DNA of 64,000 nt. It comes from Allacma fusca. Taxonomy: Eukaryota > Arthropoda > Collembola > Symphypleona > Sminthuridae. Shown here in pieces: positions 56,197 to 64,000 of this stretch. The stretch covers positions 291,001 to 355,000 of the forward strand of contig OX359245.1 of NCBI GenBank assembly GCA_947179485.1, read 5' to 3'. The translations under genes and the position numbers were made by a program. The notes beneath the pieces were generated by a model. The model worked only from the letters and a program-made list of their open reading frames with translations, ran no database searches and was not told where the DNA came from. Positions within the stretch are counted from its first letter, which is position 1; the number at the start of each line of letters is the position of its first letter.

Positions 56197-56975
56197 CTGA
56201 CGCCAATCAAGTCAATAAATTAGGTTTTGGTGGTGTTGAGCGTCCCATTTATGTATAACGAATACAAATCGAAAGTGTTTGAAACCATTTTAAAATATTT
56301 TCAGAGAATACAACAGCACGCCATGTTATTCAATGTACGTAATCAAGCAACAAGTGTGATGCAGAATATAATGCTCATGATTTATTTACACTTGTGCAAT
56401 TATTTAGAATTGTATTATTTTTTTTGTTGTTTTATAAACACAGTATGGAAAATGTGGCTTCCATGGCAACACAAATATGAGTACAAATTCATTTATATTT
56501 AAATTGAAGCAATTATTATATTACTTTAGAAAGTTTTACGTTTGATTTATTAATACATACAAATGCTTCTTAGGGGCGAAGTTAAAATCTACTTTGGATA
56601 GATATAACTACGATATCCCCTAAACCATTGACACCTGGCAATCATCTCTTCCTAGGCGAAGGTTAAATGGTAAGTAGAAAACATACACAAGTAAATACGT
56701 ACAGAAACTGGGACGTAAAACAATCAGAATGGCCACCAATCTGAGGGGAAATCCGTGAACATTTTAGGATATTTATTCTCTATAGGTATATCAAATTTAT
56801 GTTAAGTAAACCACAAATCATCCCTTTACCTTTATGCTAGTATGTTGCAATATATTAATTATTTACACCAACCCATGGAACATAATGTTGTCATGTCATA
56901 AACGTAAATACACTTCAATATTTGGCTTAATCATATTTAGAAAATATCACTTTTCTTAAAAAGGTTTTTAAATTT
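56197..56975. other. Non-coding stretch
   Basis: No supported gene. TAGGGGCGAAG-like words recur at 55848 and 56571 (compare CTAGGCGAAGG at 56653). Confidence 0.4.
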
Positions 56976-57600
56976 TTATGGATTCGGAGGTCTGCCACCA
57001 ACGTTAGCATCTTCATCCACTTTGAAGTGATTTTTCAAAAATTCTTTAGTATATCCTATTATATAAATCTTTGTGAAGTCCTTGGGTCCATTTATTTTTA
57101 CTCGTGAAATCATTTCAAGAGTTTCCGAGTGCAGACTTGCTCGTTTTTTCTCTTGAATAGATTTTATTATGCTAAAACTAAATTCTGCACTTGAGCTCGA
57201 AAATCCAGTGCTGATCATATACTTTATAATCTTCGTTGAAAAAGACGACCAATTTAATTCATCCTGGGATAATGCTAACTGCCAAAACTTTGAAGGGTCT
57301 TCAAAAGCAAATTCCATTAAAAATTTATTTGTTACCATTTTACTTAACAACAGAGGCCAATCTGATTTTATCATGGAACAATCTCGACTGCTAAAATGAT
57401 AAAACGAGCAAATGTTGTCAAACATAGATAAGGGGTCGGTCAGTTCAAAATGTGTGTTAAAATTGTAACAATTTGACATTACAGAACAATCTGCTTGGCA
57501 TTGGGCTTTAAAATATTTGGGGGAAAATAGGTTGAACGATTCTAACAGTTGAAGAGGAAAATAACGTTTTAACTCCGAATCAATTGCATCATAGAGACTG
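56976..57600 (-). pseudogene. hAT-like transposase, C-terminal part
   Basis: The frame ends NVGGRPPNP at 56976. It contains the hAT dimerisation pattern: WSSFSTKIIKYMISTGFSSS, then EFSFSIIKSIQEKKRASL and EMISRVKING, where conserved ERxFS is replaced by a related EFSFS. It is the downstream half of the gene at 63123-63773; a non-LTR element separates them. The type resembles ZMYM/KIAA1586-like domesticated or dead hAT transposases. Confidence 0.7.
57587..57600. repeat. 14-bp target duplication of the non-LTR element (partner 63109-63122)
   Basis: CATCATAGAGACTG occurs exactly at both sides of 57601-63108. Confidence 0.92.
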
Positions 57601-58125
57601 GATTCTCGTTCGCGCGACTGTCGAGTACGGACGTGCTTTTGTTCCTCTCTGAAGGAGAAATTTCGGGAAACTCTTTTTCGCATATTAAAGGAAGTGTTGA
57701 AAGGATCTGCAACCCACCAGGATCATGGAAAACCAAGAGGATGGTGCCAAGGCCCAAGGTAGGTGCAGATCTCTCAACACTTCCCTCTTATTGTTGTTTT
57801 ATTGTTGAGAGTTGTGTATGTGTGTGTATTGGAGTGGACGGCATGTTTTTTTTCTGTGCTGCTGTATAGGAGACCCTGCACATTCGACACGAGGGCGACA
57901 TCTATGGAGACTCGCCCAAGTTAGCGAATGTGCGGTGACTCACTACAGCCTCACAGATGCCTCAGCGTTCACTCAAATTGACACAGGCACCAGTCTAGCA
58001 GTCCGCTGCTATGTTGTGATTTCTCACAAATGTTGGCACAGATGGGATTTCATCGTAGGATGCACTCTGTGCCTCTAATATTTTACTGCAATATTAATCT
58101 CAAATATTTATTATTTATTGTAGAC

Positions 58126-59202
58126 ATGGAATTCAACCCCCTCTCGCCACTGACCTCAGAGGAAATGGAGGTGGCTGTTCCGGATGAGGCTGTTGCCTCA
58201 CTTTTAGCTGACTCTGGTGTTACAGATCCGGCTCATAACAATGTTGAGCAGGGAACGGTTTCGGAAGCTATTGGTTAGGAGACATCAACTCCTGGCACTA
58301 GTTTCACCCGTGTTCCTAGTTCAGAGGTCAGGAAGATGACCAGTAAGTATAGGAGGAGATATCTGAAACAACTCAGTATCGAGAAGAAGAAATCGACTCC
58401 CACACCGTCTACTCCTACCGTGACGGACAAGCGCCCTCATCCGAGTGGCTCTGGTTCCAGCGCTGAGGAGTGCGGGAGGAAAAGCAGGAAGTTCGGTAGA
58501 ACTGACCTGCCAACACCACCATCTGCGCAATCTTCAGGAGTCGGCTGCAAAGCACCTCCGAAGGATGCAGCCAAAACAACTGAGGTTAATGTTGAGACGC
58601 CTCTGCACCCTGATTCCACCATAATTACCTTTGCGGGTGATCATGAAGGGAAGAAGATAAGTGCAAAGGCTTGCCAACACTTTACCTTGGAGCTTTATAA
58701 GTGGTATGATGATGGAGTTAGTCAGGGGGTCATTCTGCAAATGAGGGAACCCACACTAACTCCAAATGGCCGTATTAGAGTTGATTGTTTCAACTCTCAT
58801 ACTTATGATTGGGTGACCAGTCGATGCCCCAACGTAAAGTGGGTGATTCATTACGGGACTCATACCTTTACGGCTTGTAAGCCTACGGAAGCTCCCTCTG
58901 AGCAATCAGAGAAGCTTACAACCTTTTTCACCCGTGCTAATGGTCCAGTGCTATCGTTTCCTGAGTTTCTGAAAAGACTCAGGACTCAGAATCCTGGTCT
59001 TAACACGGTGAGATGGAGGGAAATGTGGGTTGCAAACTCTCTTCCTGGAGCACCACTGCTAGGTTGCAGTAGGATCATTGGTGTTGATCCTTCCTCAGTG
59101 GAGTTTTTGCGCATCAAAGACTTCACGCTTTTTTACAGCGTAGGTACAATACGCTTTGAGGAAAGAATAAAGAAAAAGAAGCGCAAACAGGCAGATGTGT
59201 AA
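58126..59202 (+). pseudogene. ORF1 of the non-LTR element, one in-frame stop
   Basis: 358 codons from the ATG at 58126, with a TAG at 58276-58278 near the N-terminus. The first third is Ser/Thr/Pro-rich with basic patches (KYRRRYLKQL). The C-terminal 200 residues form a compact domain (ISAKACQHFTLELYKWYDDG, VKWVIHYG) of the kind found in ORF1 of insect I/R1-type elements, possibly DUF4780. It ends in KKKKRKQADV. No CCHC knuckle is visible. The role would be RNA binding. Confidence 0.75.
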
Positions 59203-59236
59203 CTGCGGTGCAACCATCCTTTATCCTCCCAAATAA

Positions 59237-62200
59237 ATGTGTGCATCTTCTAGGTCTCCTATGTCAAGTAACATGGGTGTATCTATTATAAATACTCCCC
59301 ATGTCTACACGACCCAAATTAACTTGCATCACTGTCGTGATGCGTCAACTTCACTAATGAATTGGCGCGACAGTCTATTGATGCAACAAAAGAATGCATT
59401 GCATTTGCACAGTAACAGCAATAGCTCTGCTCATTCATTAATTTTTCTCATACAAGAACCTTATTTGGTCAAATGCAAAATCTCTGGCCTTGGCAAAAGA
59501 AATCAAATTTTCGTTGGTACAATAAACGAGGCTCCGAGAGCCTGCATTGTAGCGACAAAAAACATAACTGCCACTCCTCTAACTCAATTTAATGATAGAG
59601 ATCTGGTGGCTATATCAACTGTATGGAGAGGTGGGCTGATTATCTTTGCATCAGTTTATTGTCCGGGTGACTCACCCACCACTCCCAGTAACTCAATCAA
59701 CGAGCTGGTAGAATACTGTAATGAGCTTAGCATCCCACTAATTCTGGGTGCCGATGCTAACGCTCATCACACAGTATGGGGCAGCTCCAACATAAATTCC
59801 AGGGGTGAACAACTCCTGGACTTCCTATTAACCAATCATCTACAGACCTGCAATGTGGGTAATAAACCTACATTTGTAGTTGCTAATAGAGAGGAGGTTT
59901 TAGATGTTACCATCACTAACACATGGGCACACAATCTGATTAGACAATGGAATGTATTAGATCGTGAATCTATGTCTGACCACTTGTACATCGGTTTCTT
60001 GGTGTCTGCAGCAAAGCCATCCCCAATAAAAGTCAGGAATATTAGGAAGACTGGTTGGGATATCTTTAACGCTAACTTCCTGGACAGATTAGAAGGCATT
60101 GAGTTGGAGGCTCCTCTTAGCAATCGTGAGCTAGAGAATCTGGCCTAACTTATTACTTCATCTATTCAGTACATTGTTGACCTAGCCTGCCCTCTGAAAG
60201 CAGTCAATTGGAGGCAAAAAACAGTCCCCTGGTGGACAAATGAGCTTTCCGCACTCCGCAAAAGATCTCGCGGTCTCTACAGACAGGCTGGTATCCCGAA
60301 AAACAGGGATCCAACCTCCTAACAGAGCTATTTAAGGTGCAGAAACAAATACAAACAAGTTCTTAGAACTGAGAAACAGAAGTCCTGGCAAAGCTACTGT
60401 GCGAGTATATCAATTCTACCAGTAGCGGCTAGACTACACAAAATACTAAGCTTGGACACTCTTAAGCTTCCCACTCGCTTAAAAGTCTCTAATGATGATT
60501 TCACTAAAGACGATAGCGAAGTATTAGATGAACTACTAGCTCACCACTTCCCTAGTTGTCCAATTCCTGCTATAACTGCATGGGATCACAACAAGCTGGA
60601 TGTGTTGGAGCTGGATAACATAGTTAATCCAGATAGGGTGGAGTGGGCAATACGCACCTTTGGTCCCTATAAAGCAGCCGGGGCTGACAACATCGCCCCG
60701 ATAGTATTACTAAAGGGATTGGATGTTCTCAACTCGCACCTCTGTACAATTTACAAAGGTTGCTTGGATATGTTCCTCTTGAATGGAGGAAAGCCAGAGT
60801 AATATTTTTACCTAAAGCAGGAAAAGGTAGCTATGAAAATGCTGCCGCTTGGAGACCTATCTCACTTTCCTCGTTTTTACTGAAGACGCATGAGAGACTA
60901 GTTGATCGTCACATAAGGACGCTACAACTTCAACAGTCTTTGCGTTTACATAAACAATTTGCTTATCTAAAAGGGACGTCTACTGAAGCCGCCCTTCACC
61001 GGCTGGTCAGCTATGTGGAAAAGGCCCTACAAAATAAGGAAATTGTCATTGCAATCTTTGCTTACATTGAAGGTGCTTTTAATAACTTGTTATTTAAAGC
61101 AATGCAAAATGCCTTGAATAGAGCTGGAATTGACCATGCTATCTGCCGATGGATAGATCGCATGCTGCAATCCAGAATTGTCTGTTCTACATTGAGAAGA
61201 TCTTACAGCGAGAGACGGGTAGAGCGGGGAACACCACAAGGTGGTGTACTGTCACCTCTAATCTGGAATCTCGTCATGGATGAACTTCTATATCTACTGC
61301 AGGCTAGATTGCCATCGGTCTTGTCACAAGGATTTGCTGATGATGCAGTTCTTGCTCAAGCAGGTAAAGACTTCGCCATATGTTTGGAAAGAACCATAAA
61401 GGGTCTAGGCATCATTGATTCATGGTGCACACGTACTGGCCTTAAATTAAATCCCAATAAAACGGGAGCTGTAATTTTCACCAGGAACACACGGTTGAGG
61501 ATAAAGAACTTATTCTACCGTGGAAACCAAATAGCTATTCTACCTAGCATCAGATATCTTGGAGTAATGCTAGATAGCCATATCACATGGAGAGCACACT
61601 GTCTCTCCATTGCAAGCAAGGCGAGCTCATCTTTACTCACAATCAAACGACTGGTCGGTAAAAAATGGGGTATCAGTCCAAAGATTGCCAGATGGATGTA
61701 CACAGCTATTGTAAGACCCATTCTGGAATATGCAGTTGTTGTTTGGCATCCAGGTCTACTTGCCAAGTATACGTACACTAAATTAAATAGTGTACAAAGA
61801 CGGGCATGTCTCAGTATCACAGGTGCTTGTAGAAGTACCCCCACCTCCACACTCGAGGTTATCATAGGCTTTATTCCACTAGACTTACATCTACAGGGAA
61901 TAGCAGTGCGCACAATGCGCAGATTACGAGCCAGAGGTAATTGGCTGGCAGAATCTTTGGCTTGTACAACTCGTAGCTATACCAGACTGTGGGACACTTG
62001 GTCTGCAAGGGACACTACTCTCTCGAGGAAAAGTGACTATATTATTCCCTCCTTCACTGACACTAGTGATATCAAAATCACTATTGGTCAAAAGTCTCTT
62101 TGGACAAGAGATCTCTCTCTTGAGATGACTGGCCTAATCTGTTTTACTGACGGCTCAAAAACTGATCAGCTATCAGGTAGTGGTTTTCTCATAAGCAAAA

Positions 62201-63003
62201 GGGATGTGGGATCCTACTCAATACTACATAGCGAATCCATTCCTCTCGATATGTACGCCACAATATTCCAATGTAAATTGTATGCAATATTCTGCTGTGC
62301 CAAATGGCTTGCAGAAGCTGACACAAGATCGGAATATATCACTTTTTATAGTGATAGTCAAAGCTCTCTTTTTGCGCTTAAGAGCGCCTATACCTCATCC
62401 AGACTTGTACTTGACTGTCAGGAGGTATTGTACAGACTATCTAGAGATAATGCTGTACAATTACAATGGATACCAAGTCACAATAATTTTGCTGGTAATG
62501 AAGAAGCAGACAGGCTAGCAAAAGCTGCCTACTCTGTGGACTCTGGGTCAAACAGGGAATACCCTCTCCTTCCTATTGCTACCTCAGTGATCAAACGCAT
62601 TGTTCGCAACAAGTTGCGGATATTGCACACTAAGCGTTGGCAAAATCTCAAAATTGGTGCTCACTCGAGGGCACTGATCTGTAGACCGCTTTACGGTAAT
62701 GAATCTGTGGTTGGATTCTCTAGGGTTTATATTAAATGGCTCACGGAGGTCATTTCTGGTCATGGCAGTTTCCAAAAACATCTCTATAGAATAGGAATTG
62801 CTACCTGCCCTCTATGTTTACAGTGTGGACTGGAGAATGAGGATGCATTTCACTTCTTAGCAACTTGCCCAGCTTTTAGTATAATTAGAAATATTTATTT
62901 GGAAGCATGTTTTCTAGACATACGTCTTCTCAAGCAGGCGAAAGTAAGTGACCTGTTGTATTACTCTATTGCAACAGGCCGCTTTGTAAATCGCCCACAG
63001 TAA
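59237..63003 (+). pseudogene. ORF2: endonuclease, reverse transcriptase, RNase H (broken)
   Basis: Endonuclease from the ATG at 59237: QEPYLVKCKISG, GADANAHHTVWGSSN, SMSDHLYIGF. In-frame TAA at 60146 and 60320, and a frameshift between 60760 and 60802. RT: AAWRPISLSS, GTPQGGVLSPLIWNL, active site QGFADDAVL. Motif A reads IFAYIEGAFNNL, so the catalytic Asp is Tyr. RNase H from ~62145: CFTDGSKTDQLSGSG, FYSDSQSS, WIPSHNNFAGNEEADRLA. The C-terminal knuckle is CPLCLQCGLENEDAFHFLATC. The domain set with RNase H after RT is diagnostic of the I/LOA/R1 group. Confidence 0.92.
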
Positions 63004-63082
63004 CTTGTAAAGGGAAATCTGCAATGGGCCCATTGGTGGCCTGAGCAGTCTCATCTCATTAAGTCAATAAGAGCGAATCCCT

Positions 63083-63108
63083 AAAATACATACATACATA
63101 CATACATA
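63083..63108 (+). repeat. (TACA)n 3' tail of the non-LTR element
   Basis: AAAATACATACATACA... runs directly into the target duplication, replacing a poly(A) tail. Confidence 0.9.
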
Positions 63109-63122
63109 CATCATAGAGACTG

Positions 63123-63773
63123 CTTCATAACTCGCTTAGTTTTATAGAATTTGCAGCTTTAGATAAAGTAATAGCGTTGCCCCACATAAGATTCTCATAA
63201 TTATCATGCTGAGCTAGAGAACACACCCTTTGAACAAATATTCGGGCATTCGCATTCGTTTAAATAATTTTGCAAATTTTTTCCAATAGATACTTTGAGT
63301 TTGGAAAAATCTTTTATACCTTGCCTAACTACCTCAGCTTTAGAAAGCATTAGCCCGTCTTGTACTTGGAAGCTAAGTGACATGGTTAAAAATATTGCTA
63401 GTATATCTAGCATTTCGCAAAGGGAAGGAAAAAAAGCTTTATCTGTGATTTTTGCGTGCATAGATTTTGCTTTGGCACGTGAGCTGTCATCAAATTCTTT
63501 ACCTACCGAAATAAGCTCTAATTGTGCCTTTATTAAATGAAAGACAGTGTGCATAGCTAACATAGCAGCTTTATGGCTTGCAGCATATCTAATATCAAAA
63601 AAGTATTTCAACCGAATTGGGGCAAACCCCATTTCTTCTGCCAGTTCAAACAAATGAATAAACCTTTTGCAACCTCTGCTGTAGTAAAATGTGTACAATT
63701 CGTGGATTGCTCCAAACGTTAAAAAGTATTTATTTTCGCTACCATCTGCTTTTTTTCCGGTCAGTATTTTCAT
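63123..63773 (-). pseudogene. hAT-like transposase, N-terminal part
   Basis: The main open frame 63773-63204 contains FELAEEMGFAPIRLKYFFD and IRYAASHKAAMLAM, the family's RW-like AAS segment, then helical sequence. From 63203 to 63123 coding-like sequence continues in another frame with a stop, and it lines up with the C-terminal half beyond the non-LTR insertion (SSLYDAIDSELKRYF at ~57590). So the gene had at least one frameshift and one stop besides the insertion. Confidence 0.65.
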
Positions 63774-64000
63774 TGCAGGTTTGAAACAAACATGTCAGAT
63801 TTATACATAAAATCTATTCGAAATCCGTCGGCAAAAAATTGTTTGCAGGCAGCACATGAAAATCGGCATTCGGTGGGATTAACTAACACATTAATTCAGT
63901 CTCTTATTTGGCTATAATCTAAAACGTGGATAAACTGGAGATAGGTGGGGAGGCAAAACTGCATCTTTTATTGAACATATTTGAAGCTGGTGTTCATGGC
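63774..64000. other. Window end, no feature
   Basis: A stop lies 8 codons upstream of the ATG at 63773; no further exon is recognised before the window ends. Confidence 0.4.

Larger units (their letters stand above)
57601..63108 (+). mobile_element. Non-LTR retrotransposon of the I/LOA/R1 group, with RNase H
   Basis: 5508 bp with a 14-bp target duplication, a ~520-bp 5' leader, ORF1, ORF2 (endonuclease, RT, RNase H, C-terminal zinc knuckle) and a short 3' UTR ending in a (TACA)n tail. It interrupts a hAT-like transposase gene. ORF1 has one stop; ORF2 has two stops and a frameshift, and RT motif A is mutated, so the copy is dead although full-length. Confidence 0.93.

Noticed and set aside
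56976-57683. Transposase ORF extending to 57683 with an Arg/Glu-rich start
   Set aside because: Codons beyond 57600 lie in the inserted non-LTR element, so that part of the frame is open by chance.
57633-58078. Short ORFs in the non-LTR 5' leader, with donor- and acceptor-like sites
   Set aside because: No domain and no consistent frame with ORF1; treated as untranslated leader.

Overview
This is eukaryotic, animal-like DNA made almost entirely of mobile elements. Short GT-AG introns (about 60-130 nt) can be predicted by reading-frame continuity, and the elements are types seen in invertebrate animals: Polinton/Maverick, hAT, pogo-like, Gypsy and an RNase-H-bearing non-LTR retrotransposon. 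An arthropod is my best guess, but nothing here fixes the species. I see no prokaryotic features, tRNA, rRNA or CRISPR array.

Layout. (1) 296-22563 is a nearly complete Polinton (Polinton-1). It has ~1.4 kb terminal inverted repeats (TIRs), a 6-bp target duplication with one mismatch, and the full virus-like gene set: Pif1-like helicase, protein-primed DNA polymerase B, packaging ATPase, adenain-like protease, major capsid protein, Arg-rich core-like protein, penton-like minor capsid protein, retroviral-type integrase and several small proteins. Polymerase, helicase and both capsid genes carry breaks, so this copy looks dead. The most striking point is that each TIR carries the same Cys-rich exon, and each copy splices inward, in phase, to a different membrane-anchor exon. 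The two ends therefore encode two different membrane proteins with a shared outer domain. (2) 22564-26100 holds two unrecognised genes. (3) 26103-34061 is a decayed, truncated relative (Polinton-2) with the same gene order from helicase to ATPase; a hAT element sits inside one of its small membrane-protein genes. (4) 34-46 kb is gene-poor. It contains a 4.3-kb satellite of a 12-bp unit (36777-41078), three DNA transposons with exact target duplications, and a low-copy dispersed repeat. (5) 46463-55416 is a young Gypsy element on the minus strand: 494-bp LTRs in which I see no differences, gag, pol with one in-frame stop, and a third ORF in the env position. (6) 55.4-64 kb holds the 3' exons of a small membrane protein and a hAT-like transposase pseudogene split by a 5.5-kb non-LTR retrotransposon with a 14-bp target duplication.

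How the genes fit together: Polinton-1 has a replication module on the left (helicase and polymerase, convergent) and a morphogenesis and integration module on the right (ATPase, protease, capsids, core, integrase), all on the minus strand with short gaps or overlaps. Membrane-protein genes read inward from both TIRs. Comparing it with Polinton-2 shows which small genes are conserved: a transmembrane protein, then two small genes overlapping by exactly 11 nt, all between polymerase and ATPase.
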